NCBI RefSeq assembly: GCF_004535825.1
Contig: NZ_SGVY01000012.1
Location: 21,614 to 85,613 of the forward strand
From: Segatella hominis
Lineage (GTDB): Bacteria > Bacteroidota > Bacteroidia > Bacteroidales > Bacteroidaceae
DNA: 64,000 bases
Direction: 5' to 3'
The stretch's first letter is position 1. Every line of letters starts with the position of its first letter. This document shows, in pieces, positions 9,701 through 17,634 of the stretch. The position numbers and the translations under genes were made by a program. The notes under the pieces were generated by a model. It had not been told where the DNA came from and did no database searches. It saw only the letters and a list, made by a program, of their open reading frames with translations.

Positions 9701-10003
9701 CAGGTCAGCTTCAGTACCAAGACCATTACCTATCTTAAAGTCGTATGGACGATAAACATCATACCAGACGGATCCTTTACCTGCTCTTTCGTGAACAGGA
9801 GAAGTCTGAACGGCAGTAAAGCCTGCCTTGGCGATATTAGGAATTTCTTCCTGGATATCTGCCAATGTCCAGTCGAAACAATGAAGGATGACACCATCCT
9901 GAATATTGTCTTTAAGACCATATTTGTTGTCTGCAAAGATGTTGGATGCCATGGTGAACAGCATCACCAACATCAGAAGACCATAATTGATTGTCTTTTT
10001 CAT
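6716..10003 (-). CDS. Secreted multi-modular GH13 alpha-amylase with starch-binding modules
   Basis: 1095 residues. Signal peptide about 1-24 (ends NIFADN). The GH13 barrel covers about 25-430, with DGIRWDAIKH (nucleophile Asp), GEILDG (acid/base Glu region) and YWGESHDTY (transition-state His-Asp). Next come an Ig-like domain (about 445-530), two CBM26-like modules beginning near SCFLETS (about 539) and YVYFDNAS (about 649), a Pro/Glu/Thr linker (about 741-782), and a C-terminal domain resembling CBM9/DOMON from TITVDGDISDWDES (about 800-1095). It begins 12 bp after the stop of the upstream starch-binding protein gene, so the two form an operon. It should cut alpha-1,4 glucans outside the cell or at its surface. 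Confidence 0.92.
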   Translation of the reverse strand: MKKTINYGLLMLVMLFTMASNIFADNKYGLKDNIQDGVILHCFDWTLADIQEEIPNIAKAGFTAVQTSPVHERAGKGSVWYDVYRPYDFKIGNGLGTEADLKALCAKAHEYGVKVIVDVVANHTDHPNVAARLKDESLYHERFGVGNWNDRHQVTFGMIGMWDLDTNNPTVQAIISQYIQDLKACGVDGIRWDAIKHIGLPSEGDSFMKNVVDQTMYNYGEILDGTGGNDNILFPEYQTYMSITDNGYGNGFANSFAGGSINESVGNFNQRKAKTEKLVYWGESHDTYANDGGESKNKSQNVIDRAYAVVAGNNGATALYFSRPAQKAKNDIRFGDKGSVHFKDAEVAQVNHMHNVCAGEPNYYVKGNGVCAQVRKSGAIIVLGSGSDRDVTVANGAGDGKWLKSGTYKDMVGGGAFTVNASTISGHVGESGIAVIYNAGPIVLTPEVVFNPADGTAFSDESLTVTATPLNAVSAWIQVNDGAKQTFTAAKQFTVGADVAYGKNVTITWGATDKDGKTESGSVTYKKVKAYVPELGKADEISCFLETSNAAAAVYVWNDKVSPVIEHAGKWNDAINKKLPLVGKSVSGKNVFKWTYDGTETSAPTQIIFLDGNGNKITADVEFVNHGYYVDGTYSNTVTKVHEDEIVDPEYVYFDNASNWENVYCYFYNGKTSSTAWPGVKMTYDASASHNGKTGWYKAMIPTAYLNAKFFINDGTPGTAINGANASAEKVVNEGAVVAPTPNPNPESTPTPTPKPEPEPTPAPEPEPTPTPEPEPTPAPTPNPQSLDAQYQTNPNGAGVKKTITVDGDISDWDESMIIAQGAANDDPRVYMDASMHENPVDLYALYGCYDDNNLYLMWEMTNVQDVVAPEADFPLSNGVLFKNYNMPFFIGINTNNASTRIGNHCKTTAGGTLWDSGITCESPVNKVVVFSTNNTNGPFIYGGSSAGLNALEEVAYKETGVVVKYGMGILSKTIKGVKECYGKSQNRLVGDMTKGTSTYVDFNTLGHKSSQYDFHYEISIPLAKLGVTAADVASKGLGVMLVATFGTSGMDCLPYDTSMSDNADQSYSRDPSTTNEKEDDDNITVPFAYIGKSL
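7655..7785 (-). repeat. Pro-Glu/Pro-Thr linker repeat inside the amylase gene
   Basis: Low-complexity DNA of short GGTTC/TGGAGTTGG-type units encoding alternating PTP, PEP and PAP triplets. It separates the starch-binding modules from the C-terminal domain. This is a protein linker and not a CRISPR or mobile repeat. Confidence 0.8.
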
Positions 10004-10015
10004 AATCTGCTATTA

Positions 10016-10834
10016 TTATCTGATGATTACTTTTTTACCATTGTGAATATAGAGACCAGCCTGAGTAGGCTTCTTGATGCGGATACCAGAGATGGTGTAC
10101 CAAGCATCATTTGTTGTCTTCTTGACATCTGTCATAGTTGTAGTCTCGATAGCCGTTACAGTACCATTCACATAAACGGTTTCACCTGCAAGATTAGAAG
10201 CTGCTGCTCCATTATTAATAACGAAATAACCAGTAAAGAATGCCTGAGGAACTTCTACTGTATAATAACCTTTTTTGCCATTATACTCAGTTTCGTTGTC
10301 AAGTGACATTTTCATACCTGGCCATTCCTGCGCTGCAGTAGTACCATTGTAAATGTAGCAGTAAACATCCTTAAGATTGGCTGTACTATTGTCGAAGAAA
10401 ACCATCACCTTGCCAGCAGGACCTTCAATCGTCTTGGTATATTTACCTTCTACGTAATAACCATGATTCTTGAATTCCTGATCACCGCCATTCAGCTTCT
10501 GCCCACCATCATGAGTAAAAATCACACCAGTAGGAATTTCAGTACCAGCTGTATATGTCCATTTAAAGACATTCTTGCCATCTTTAGTTCCCATCAAGGT
10601 CATGGCATCTCCAGGCCAAGCAGCAGTAGTAAACTGTTTAACCTTGTCATTCCAGGCCCAAATCTTGGCATTGTCATAACTTGTCTCCAAAAACACAGAG
10701 ACCTCATCTTCAGTAACCGCTGGCGTATAGTCGTTTGCCATTACGGCAGCCGAAGAAGGCTGAACAACTAAGCCATTAAATGTCATGCCAAAAAGCAAGA
10801 CAAGCAAGTTAAATAATAAGTAATTCTTTTGCAT
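10016..10834 (-). CDS. Secreted tandem CBM26-like starch-binding protein with a short C-terminal sorting-like tail
   Basis: 272 residues from ATG 10834 (MQKNYLLF), a signal peptide ending near QPSSAA. An in-frame ATG 64 codons upstream would run through the promoter and operator, so I reject it. Two modules follow, SVFLETSYDNAKIWAWND and VMVFFDNSTANLKDVYCY; both align with the two modules in the amylase next door (shared FLETS, WNDK, GKNVFKWTY, NHGYYV, YCY.YNG, WPG.KM). The end, YTISGIRIKKPTQAGLYI then a basic tail, looks like the short C-terminal tails of exported Prevotella proteins. No catalytic domain is present, so its role is probably starch capture. First gene of the operon. Confidence 0.85.
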   Translation of the reverse strand: MQKNYLLFNLLVLLFGMTFNGLVVQPSSAAVMANDYTPAVTEDEVSVFLETSYDNAKIWAWNDKVKQFTTAAWPGDAMTLMGTKDGKNVFKWTYTAGTEIPTGVIFTHDGGQKLNGGDQEFKNHGYYVEGKYTKTIEGPAGKVMVFFDNSTANLKDVYCYIYNGTTAAQEWPGMKMSLDNETEYNGKKGYYTVEVPQAFFTGYFVINNGAAASNLAGETVYVNGTVTAIETTTMTDVKKTTNDAWYTISGIRIKKPTQAGLYIHNGKKVIIR

Positions 10835-10875
10835 AATTAAGTTTAAGATATTTAGTTGCGAATTTATTCCGTTTG

Positions 10876-10883
10876 CAAAAATA
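10876..10883 (-). promoter_or_regulatory. -7 promoter element of the starch operon
   Basis: Minus strand TATTTTTG, followed by C, about 42 bp before ATG 10834. A GTTTGC half-site (10871-10876), matching half of the palindrome at 10940, overlaps its downstream edge. Confidence 0.55.
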
Positions 10884-10939
10884 TCCATAAATTCCCTAAC
10901 TATTAGCAAGATATTAAGAAATTCCCAAGTTTTTCGTGA

Positions 10940-10951
10940 GCAAACGTTTGC
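10940..10951. promoter_or_regulatory. LacI-family-type operator palindrome
   Basis: GCAAACGTTTGC is a perfect 12-bp palindrome centred on CG, the usual form of a LacI-family operator (AANCGNTT core). It lies about 105 bp before the start of the starch-binding protein gene and about 57 bp upstream of the -7 element. A half-site GTTTGC recurs at 10871-10876. No LacI-family gene is in the window. Confidence 0.6.
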
Positions 10952-11028
10952 ACAAATATCTGAACTTTTGAACAGGTTTTCAAGAAAGTGTTTCTTACAA
11001 AAAAAAATCCTTATATATAACAACAAAA

Positions 11029-11068
11029 GATGGCGGCCAACAAATTATGCAATTCGTTAGCCGCCACC
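11029..11068 (-). terminator. Terminator of the dut-to-EnvC operon
   Basis: 18-bp stem (arms 11029-11046 and 11051-11068, with G-U pairs on the RNA), loop of 4 nt, followed on the minus strand by TTTTGTTGTT. It lies 9 bp after the stop of the EnvC-like gene. Confidence 0.8.
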
Positions 11069-11077
11069 CTATATTTT

Positions 11078-12850
11078 CTATCTTCCAAGCCAAGCTTCAG
11101 GATTCAGTTTTGCCGTTTCCTTACGCAACTGGAATTGGAGAATATGATCAGATCCTACAGCACCTAAAGCCTGACGAGCCGAAACTCGCTGTCCCTTATG
11201 AACGCTGACAGATTTCAAGTTACAATAGACAGAGATATAAGCACCATGACGAACAAGGACATTCCACATTCCTCCATATCCGAAGACAGCACTAACCTCA
11301 CCATCATAAATGCTACGAGCCACACAACCAGGTTTACCTAAGATATTGATACCCTTATTATCCAGTGTGACGCCCTTTAAGCCTTCTACATTATATTGTC
11401 CGAAATGACTCACAATGCGATAACTGCCGCTAATCGGCATCGGCAAGCGACCACGATTAGACTCGAAACCACCACTCAACATACGGTCAACCGTACTCAG
11501 GGTAGCCGCTTCCTGCGCATCCTGTTTAGCCTCAGCAATTTCCTTCTTACTGCGCTCAGCATCAGCTTTAGCCTTCAACTCGGCAGCCTTACGATTAGCC
11601 TCAGCCTCACGGGCAGCCTGTTCAGCAGCAGCTTGTTTGGCAGCCTGTTCGGCAGCAGCTCTGGCAGCAGCTTCTGCAGCAGCACGAGCAGCAGCCTGAG
11701 CCTTTGCCTTTGCTTTAGCCTCAGCTTGTCGGGCAGCTTCCTCTTGAGCTTTCTTTGCAGCCTCCTGTGCCAATCTTGCTTCTTCAGCAGCCTTACGTCT
11801 TGCAGCCTCAGCAGCAGCTTCGCGTGCTTTTGCCTCAGCAATTCGTCGGGCATTTTCACGAGCAGCAGCTTCTGCAGCAGCTTTTTTACGAGCCAATTCT
11901 GCAGCTCGTTTTTTGGCTGCAGCAGCTGCAGCAGCCTTGCGTTTAGCCTCAGCTGCAGCACGGGCACGGGCTTTTGCAACTTCCTGTGCTATCAACCGAT
12001 CAATCTGAGCATTGATGGCAGCATCCTTCTTGCGCTGGTCTGCAATAACAGCCTGAATAGTCTTCTGTTGCTTTTGAAGTCCCTGAACTACCACTTTCTG
12101 TTCCTGCTGTTTTCCTTCCAGTACAGTCTTCTCCTGTTTTCCTTTATACAACAGATTATTCTTATGACCCTTGACCGTCTGTAGTTGTCTGTGCTTGTCA
12201 TTCACCTGGTTTTGTTTCGCCTTAACAGCTTCACCCTGAGCTTTTTGGAAAGCAGAATATTGACGGATGAAAGACAGGCGGCGATACATCTGAGACAAAC
12301 TCTTGGCACTAAAAATAAACATCAGCTTCTCCTGTACCGAATGATGACGGCTCATATATCTCATCGAGCGGATATACTTGTTTTTACGGTCCTGCAACTG
12401 CTGTTCCAAGGTCTTGAGCTGGGCATTCAAAATACCGATATTGCCCTCAATATGCTGAATATCCTTCTGGATGCCTTCAATATTCTTCTGTCGCTGATCT
12501 ATCTCACCATTGATAGCCATCAGGTCTTGCAAGCGTTTCTTCACATCCTCCTTATTCCTACGAAGAGCCAGTTCCTGCTCCCTGATTTTCTTTTGGATAT
12601 TGGCACGCTGCCCCTGCAATCCTCTGATAGAAGCATTGCTATAAGTAGCAGCCTTTCTCTCTGCTTGAGAAGGGGTAGCATGAGTTGTTTTCCTGGCAAC
12701 CGGCTTTCTTCTTACAACTTTCTTTTGAGGAGTCTTACGATCTGCCTTTTTGTGAGCAGTTACGGTCGCTTTCTTCCTCGTAGTTTTATGTTGCGCAAAA
12801 GGAGAAAGCGTAAAAGAAAGTGCTAATATGAATAATAATATACGTCTCAT
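11078..12850 (-). CDS. EnvC-like murein hydrolase activator (degenerate M23/LytM)
   Basis: 590 residues. Signal peptide about 1-20, a Lys/Arg-rich stretch to about 60, a long coiled coil (about 70-290), an Ala-Lys-Glu-rich helical segment (about 290-440), then a LytM/M23 domain (about 470-590). Zinc ligands are altered: NKGINI where active enzymes have HxGxD, and HILQFQLR where they have HxH. This fits EnvC/NlpD-type activators, which stimulate amidases and do not cut peptidoglycan themselves. Last gene of a run with dut, TPR and DUF4292, sharing 1 bp with the DUF4292 stop (TAATG). Likely periplasmic, acting in cell separation. Confidence 0.85.
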   Translation of the reverse strand: MRRILLFILALSFTLSPFAQHKTTRKKATVTAHKKADRKTPQKKVVRRKPVARKTTHATPSQAERKAATYSNASIRGLQGQRANIQKKIREQELALRRNKEDVKKRLQDLMAINGEIDQRQKNIEGIQKDIQHIEGNIGILNAQLKTLEQQLQDRKNKYIRSMRYMSRHHSVQEKLMFIFSAKSLSQMYRRLSFIRQYSAFQKAQGEAVKAKQNQVNDKHRQLQTVKGHKNNLLYKGKQEKTVLEGKQQEQKVVVQGLQKQQKTIQAVIADQRKKDAAINAQIDRLIAQEVAKARARAAAEAKRKAAAAAAAKKRAAELARKKAAAEAAARENARRIAEAKAREAAAEAARRKAAEEARLAQEAAKKAQEEAARQAEAKAKAKAQAAARAAAEAAARAAAEQAAKQAAAEQAAREAEANRKAAELKAKADAERSKKEIAEAKQDAQEAATLSTVDRMLSGGFESNRGRLPMPISGSYRIVSHFGQYNVEGLKGVTLDNKGINILGKPGCVARSIYDGEVSAVFGYGGMWNVLVRHGAYISVYCNLKSVSVHKGQRVSARQALGAVGSDHILQFQLRKETAKLNPEAWLGR

Positions 12851-13761
12851 TACATATTCATGATTTTACTGAGGACATCCTCAGGAGATACCTTTTTATA
12901 TTTATCTGACACCTTAGTCTCTGCCTCCCAATTACTATCTGTCTTTACCGCATTCATATCAATGTAAATCTGCATTTCTTTGTCAGATTTCGCCAAATCG
13001 GTCATAAACTTCAGTTTCAGAGAGGCTGGGAATTGTTTTACTCCTACATTCTTAAAATTGCTATAGTCTATATGAAGCACCGAATTGCTGTTGGCTGTCT
13101 TATACTTCACATCAGACTGTAAGATACGACCTGTATTACGGTCAGCACCCCAGGCGTAGGTCATGTTCCCCTGTTTGAAAGTAACTGGCACCACATCGCC
13201 GGCAGCATCCAAGTCGGCATCAAATTTCTTCAAGTCTGATTCAGAAACTCTCTGGTTACCAGGCAACAAGAGTTGATTCCAGAACAAGGCTTGCAAGGAA
13301 TAGAAATTAACTCCCTGTTTCTTCAGGAAATCCACTTGATTGTAATCCGCCTTGATATATTCCTTGTGCAAACGGTCGATAATCAGCACATAGTCTGGAG
13401 TGAATTCCAGTCTGCCAACCTCTGTACCTAAGATAGGAATAAAAAGTTGGATACGAATCACCTGGTCCTTTCTCATGCGAAGAGCACCTGGCACAGAAAT
13501 GTCCTTGCTGCCCATCTGAAGACTGAACGACATATTGCCAACAATATTCTTAGAATAGACCTGATTGTCAGAAACTTTCTGCACGAAGGCCAATTTCTTT
13601 AACGCTTCACTCTGATGTCCGCGACTGGAATTTGCATTCTGGGACTGGGAAGTAGAAGTCGAACCATTCCCTTCTACAACCTTCTTGGTACCACATGCAC
13701 CCAGTAAAAGCGGCAGACAAAGAGCTATCACTTTGACGAAGTTTTTATTTTTTCTTTCCAT
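12850..13761 (-). CDS. DUF4292 family lipoprotein
   Basis: 303 residues with a lipoprotein signal: hydrophobic IALCLPLLLGAC followed by GTKK (lipobox LGAC, Cys about 23). The body has LolA/LolB-like beta-strand character (NMSFSLQMGSKDISVPGALRMRKDQVIRIQ; VLIIDRLHKEYIKADYNQ). DUF4292 proteins typically sit between a TPR gene and an EnvC-like gene in Bacteroidota, as here. It overlaps the upstream TPR gene by 17 bp. A role in lipoprotein or envelope handling is only inferred from the fold. Confidence 0.85.
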   Translation of the reverse strand: MERKNKNFVKVIALCLPLLLGACGTKKVVEGNGSTSTSQSQNANSSRGHQSEALKKLAFVQKVSDNQVYSKNIVGNMSFSLQMGSKDISVPGALRMRKDQVIRIQLFIPILGTEVGRLEFTPDYVLIIDRLHKEYIKADYNQVDFLKKQGVNFYSLQALFWNQLLLPGNQRVSESDLKKFDADLDAAGDVVPVTFKQGNMTYAWGADRNTGRILQSDVKYKTANSNSVLHIDYSNFKNVGVKQFPASLKLKFMTDLAKSDKEMQIYIDMNAVKTDSNWEAETKVSDKYKKVSPEDVLSKIMNM

Positions 13762-15625
13762 TTCTCAATTTATTATTCTTTTTCGCACCACTTCGACTTT
13801 GAGATTTGCGATCAGGAGTTACAGTCGAACCACCTGTCATTCTCTTGATTTCTTCCTCCGTGATGTATCTTTTATTCTTAATTTTCGTCATGATACCTTC
13901 CGATTTATTGCCAGCATCATACGACTGTTTCCAAAACTTCAGAGCTTCTTCTGTTAGTCCATTCATAGCATAAATATCCCCAGCATGCTCGATGACGGTA
14001 TTGTTGTTCTGAGTCGAATCCAGATTGGCAATAGCCTGGTCGATATAGATTTTTGCCTCATGATAACGCTCTTCCATGAAGAGAATCCAGGCATAGGTAT
14101 CCAGATAAGTACCATTTTTCGGTTCCGCCTTGATGGTCTTAAAACTCATCTGCTCCGCCTTGTGCAACTCTTTTCCCTTCAAGCTGATATAATAAGCATA
14201 GTTATTGAGCGCAGCCACATTATCATCCTTCCATTGCAAACAGGAATCATAGGCAGCAAACGACTCATCTTCCAAGCCTTTCTTGTTCAAGATATCTCCC
14301 ATAATCATATACAGGTCAGATACCAAGGCAGGTGAACTCTTTTCATTTATCTGTGCCAATCCCTTTCGGAAAGTCACGAGAGTAGCATCATCATCCCCTT
14401 TCATATAATGCGCCATTCCTCCAAAATAATAGAATACCATCTCATCAGGATTGTATGCCTGAGCCTGGTTGGTCATGTCAATAACCTCATCATATTTCTT
14501 TTGTTCCCATAGACTTTGTACCAGTTGCAAACGGGCACTCGCATGATCGGGAGCAATCGTCAGAACTTTCTGGAAAGCAGCATCTACAGAATCCTGCGGC
14601 ATCTTCTTCAAGTCCATATAAGCAGCTCTCAGTTCTGCCAATTCACCAGAAGGTTTAGGCACATTGAGTATCTTCGTGAAGAGATTCAAGACCTCAGTCG
14701 AATCACCGCCATTACGTTCATTCTCCTGAATAAAAGAACGAATCATCACGATTTTTGTTTCCAATTCCGTATTTTTTCCCAGCAAGATACGGTCCAGCAT
14801 CTGTCGTGCCTGTTCTTTCTGACCAGTAGCATTGTAATAATCATATAGCGAAGACTCCGCATAGGCATTGTCAGGTTCCTCCTTGAGAACATCCGTAAAG
14901 AGCTTATATGCTTCCTTTTGTCTGTCGTGCTGCATCAGCCAGTTACCCAACATCGTCTTATAGACCATATCAAGAGGGTGCTTATCAGAAAGGCTTTCCA
15001 ATTCCCGATAAGCAGCTTTGCTATCCCCCATCATTTCATAGACACGCATTTTAGACAGGGTAAACTGCTCACTCTCGCCCTCTTCCTTTTCTAATCGGGC
15101 AATCGTAGAAAGCATTTTTTGGAAATCATTCTTCTGCTGATAAAGCTGGAGAAGAATGCGCAAAGCATCCGTATTATCATGATTATGCGCATAAATCAGC
15201 TCATACGAATCTATCGCTTTGTCATACTGTTGATTGCCAATATAGTACTGCGCCAGTCGCTCCGGATAGGTCTGGTTTTCAGGATTAAGACTAACAGCCT
15301 TTTCCAGACAGGCTAAAGCGATGGAGTCCTTTTTCATTTGTGAGTAATACACCGACTGGAAATAATACACCTCAGCCGCATGGGGATTGATGGCACGGGC
15401 ATGCTCCAACAAGTCGAAGGCAGCACTATAGTTGCCTGCACCTTGTTGGCGAATGGCCTCCAGGAAGAAGTAATCAAAGCGTTTCTTATCATTTGCAGGA
15501 ATTGTATCCTGTTCAGCAGCAACAGCTTTAATTTGCTTTTTCTTACGCGCCAAAGATGGCAAAGTGGCAGTTCCGAGCAACAGAGCCACCATTCCCAAAG
15601 CTATATATTTAGCACTAATCTTCAC
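13745..15625 (-). CDS. Exported tetratricopeptide-repeat protein
   Basis: 626 residues. Signal peptide about 1-26 (ends LPSLARKKK), then about a dozen TPR units, for example AAEVYYFQSVYYSQMKKDSI, YAESSLYDYYNATGQKEQA and VAALNNYAYYISLKGKEL. The C-terminus is basic and low complexity (GAKKNNKLRNGKKK). It starts 54 bp after dut and overlaps the DUF4292 start, so it is the middle of the dut operon. TPRs imply a scaffold role in the envelope. No enzymatic motif is seen. Confidence 0.85.
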   Translation of the reverse strand: MKISAKYIALGMVALLLGTATLPSLARKKKQIKAVAAEQDTIPANDKKRFDYFFLEAIRQQGAGNYSAAFDLLEHARAINPHAAEVYYFQSVYYSQMKKDSIALACLEKAVSLNPENQTYPERLAQYYIGNQQYDKAIDSYELIYAHNHDNTDALRILLQLYQQKNDFQKMLSTIARLEKEEGESEQFTLSKMRVYEMMGDSKAAYRELESLSDKHPLDMVYKTMLGNWLMQHDRQKEAYKLFTDVLKEEPDNAYAESSLYDYYNATGQKEQARQMLDRILLGKNTELETKIVMIRSFIQENERNGGDSTEVLNLFTKILNVPKPSGELAELRAAYMDLKKMPQDSVDAAFQKVLTIAPDHASARLQLVQSLWEQKKYDEVIDMTNQAQAYNPDEMVFYYFGGMAHYMKGDDDATLVTFRKGLAQINEKSSPALVSDLYMIMGDILNKKGLEDESFAAYDSCLQWKDDNVAALNNYAYYISLKGKELHKAEQMSFKTIKAEPKNGTYLDTYAWILFMEERYHEAKIYIDQAIANLDSTQNNNTVIEHAGDIYAMNGLTEEALKFWKQSYDAGNKSEGIMTKIKNKRYITEEEIKRMTGGSTVTPDRKSQSRSGAKKNNKLRNGKKK

Positions 15626-15679
15626 GTTAATCGTTTCCTCTTAAAAAATATTGATTTAACACCAGAATACCTTATATTC

Positions 15680-16117
15680 TTATTTGACTCCAGTATGTCC
15701 ATATCCGCCTTCGCCACGTTCAGTTTCATCAAGACTTTCCACCTCAACGAATTCCCCTTGTTCGTGCTTGGCAATAACCATTTGTGCAATACGCTCCCCC
15801 TCATTTATAACGAAATCTTCCTGAGAGAAATTGATGAGCAATACCATGATTTCACCACGATAGTCTGCATCGATTGTTCCAGGAGTATTGAGCACGGTAA
15901 TGCCATGCTTCAGAGCAAGACCGCTGCGAGGGCGAATCTGCGCCTCCAATCCTGCAGGCAAAGCCATATAAAGTCCTGTAGGCACAAGTCTTCTCTCCAT
16001 GGGATGGAGTACGATAGGCTCGTCAAAGTTAGCACGCAAGTCCATGCCCGCACTCTGAGGTGTGGCGTATGTTGGCAGAGGCTGGCGCCCCTTGTTGATA
16101 ATCTGGATTTTAATCAT
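15680..16117 (-). CDS. dut: dUTP diphosphatase
   Basis: 145 residues. It hydrolyses dUTP to dUMP and PPi, preventing uracil entry into DNA and supplying dTMP synthesis. All five trimeric dUTPase motifs are visible: SAGMDLRA (I), [11 protein letters not shown] (II), [13 protein letters not shown] (III), GERIAQMVI (IV) and [10 protein letters not shown] (V). Normal length. First gene of the operon leading to the TPR/DUF4292/EnvC genes, and divergent from dgt, also a nucleotide-pool enzyme. Confidence 0.97.
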   Translation of the reverse strand: MIKIQIINKGRQPLPTYATPQSAGMDLRANFDEPIVLHPMERRLVPTGLYMALPAGLEAQIRPRSGLALKHGITVLNTPGTIDADYRGEIMVLLINFSQEDFVINEGERIAQMVIAKHEQGEFVEVESLDETERGEGGYGHTGVK

Positions 16118-16180
16118 AATTACACTTTTAAATATTTCAAGTTGCTTGGCTTTTTAAAGTAAAGCACAGCATAGATTGTG

Positions 16181-16188
16181 CAAAAATA
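16181..16188 (-). promoter_or_regulatory. -7 promoter element for dut
   Basis: Minus strand TATTTTTG then C, 64 bp upstream of the dut ATG (16117). Matches TAnnTTTG. Confidence 0.5.
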
Positions 16189-16261
16189 CTGCTTTTTGAG
16201 CACAATAAGGAATTTTTGAAAGAAAAATGCAAGATTTTAAACAAAAATAAGTGCTTTTTAT

Positions 16262-16276
16262 TTTGCATTATGCAAA
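16262..16276. promoter_or_regulatory. Palindrome in the dgt promoter
   Basis: TTTGCAT-T-ATGCAAA is a perfect 7+1+7 palindrome. Its left arm contains the TTTG of the dgt -33 element, so a bound protein would block the promoter. Candidate operator; regulator unknown. Confidence 0.4.
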
Positions 16277-16284
16277 TAAAGGTG

Positions 16285-16292
16285 TATTTTTG
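16285..16292 (+). promoter_or_regulatory. -7 promoter element for dgt, abutting the start codon
   Basis: TATTTTTG then C, with TTTG at 16262-16265 and a 19-bp spacer. The -7 element ends 4 bp before ATG 16297, so transcription should begin at or within a few bases of the start codon. Confidence 0.6.
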
Positions 16293-16296
16293 CGTC

Positions 16297-17634
16297 ATGG
16301 AATGGAAAAAACTCATATCAAACAAGCGTTTCGGACAAGAGCATAAGCATGCCGAGCGCCATGACGATCGCTCTGAATTCAAGCGCGATTACGACCGCCT
16401 TATTTTCTCCTCAGCTTTCCGTCGCTTGCAAAACAAGACGCAGGTATTCCCTCTGCCAGGTAGCATCTTCGTGCACAACCGCCTCACCCATAGTCTGGAA
16501 GTGGCGAGTGTAGGAATGTCGCTTGGCAACGATATTTCCCGCCGCATCATAGAGAAACGTCCTGAATTAAAAGACACTCTTTTCGAGGAAATCGGCACCA
16601 TTGTGAGTGCAGCCTGTCTTGCCCACGACTTAGGCAATCCTCCATTCGGCCATTCAGGCGAGAAAGCCATCCAGACCTTTTTTACTGAAGGAGCAGGACT
16701 TGCTGTTAAAGACAAGGTTAGCAAGAAGTTTTGGGACGACATTACCCATTTTGAGGGAAATGCCAACGCCTTCCGCATCCTTACTCATTGTTTTAAGGGA
16801 AGACGTCAGGGCGGTTTTGTGATGACCTATTCCATGCTTGCTTCCATCGTGAAATATCCATTTGCCAGCAGTCTGGCTGGAAGTCACGGCAAGTTCGGTT
16901 TTTTCACTTCCGAGACAGAATCGTATCAGAGAATCGCGGAAGAATTGGGCATTACCTGTTTTTCCCAACCTGGCGAACCACTCAAGTATGCCCGTCATCC
17001 CTTAGTATATATGGTAGAGGCTGCAGACGACATCTGCTACGAAATCATGGATATTGAGGATTCCCACAAGTTGAAAATCCTATCATTCAAGGAAACAGAA
17101 GAGTTGCTTTTAGCTTTCTTTGATGAGGACACCCAGCGCAGGATTCGACAGCGAATAATCGACGAAGGGGTAACCGATGAAAACGAAAAGGTGGTTTATA
17201 TGCGAGCCAGCGTTATCGGCAGACTGGAGAACGAATGCGTCAAGACTTTCATCAAGCATGAGGACGAAATACTTGCCGGTACTTTCCAGGGGAGCCTCAT
17301 CGACCATATTGCAGAGCAACAACGCAATGCCTACAAGCAATGCGAAAAGATTTCCTTTGCCAAGATTTACCACAGCAAACCAGTACTTGACATAGAACTG
17401 TCTGGTTATAAAATTATGGCTACGCTGATGGAGGTGTTTATTGATGCCGCCATCAACCCGACCCGTTTCTATTCCCAGCAACTCATCCGCCGTGTAAGCA
17501 GCCAATACGACATCAACAATCCCGATTTGGAAGAGCGCATCATGGCCGTGATAGATTACATCAGCGGCATGACAGATATCTACGCATTAGACATCTATCA
17601 GAAAATCAATGGTATCAGTTTGCCGATTGTGTAA
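16297..17634 (+). CDS. dgt: Deoxyguanosinetriphosphate triphosphohydrolase (HD domain)
   Basis: 445 residues from ATG 16297 (MEWKKLISNKRFG), the conserved start of this family. An in-frame start at 16216 would precede the promoter. HD-domain metal motifs: NRLTHSLEVA (H) and AACLAHDLGNPPFGHSGE (HD), with the substrate-region FSSAFRRLQNKTQVFPL. The enzyme splits dGTP or related dNTPs into nucleoside and triphosphate, acting in the cytoplasm on dNTP pools. Divergent from dut. The mRNA is predicted to be leaderless or nearly so. Confidence 0.93.
   Translation: MEWKKLISNKRFGQEHKHAERHDDRSEFKRDYDRLIFSSAFRRLQNKTQVFPLPGSIFVHNRLTHSLEVASVGMSLGNDISRRIIEKRPELKDTLFEEIGTIVSAACLAHDLGNPPFGHSGEKAIQTFFTEGAGLAVKDKVSKKFWDDITHFEGNANAFRILTHCFKGRRQGGFVMTYSMLASIVKYPFASSLAGSHGKFGFFTSETESYQRIAEELGITCFSQPGEPLKYARHPLVYMVEAADDICYEIMDIEDSHKLKILSFKETEELLLAFFDEDTQRRIRQRIIDEGVTDENEKVVYMRASVIGRLENECVKTFIKHEDEILAGTFQGSLIDHIAEQQRNAYKQCEKISFAKIYHSKPVLDIELSGYKIMATLMEVFIDAAINPTRFYSQQLIRRVSSQYDINNPDLEERIMAVIDYISGMTDIYALDIYQKINGISLPIV

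Noticed and set aside
9149-10306. 385-codon plus-strand ORF across the amylase and starch-binding genes
   Set aside because: Spans two well-supported minus-strand genes and their gap, with no recognisable domain.
10835-11026. 64-codon N-terminal extension of the starch-binding protein
   Set aside because: It covers the operator and -7 element, and the signal peptide begins at 10834.
11396-12184. 262-codon Ser/Leu/Phe-rich plus ORF
   Set aside because: Low-complexity shadow of the Ala/Lys-rich coiled coil of the EnvC-like gene.
16216-16296. 27-codon N-terminal extension of dgt
   Set aside because: It contains the promoter and palindrome; the family's conserved N-terminus begins at ATG 16297.
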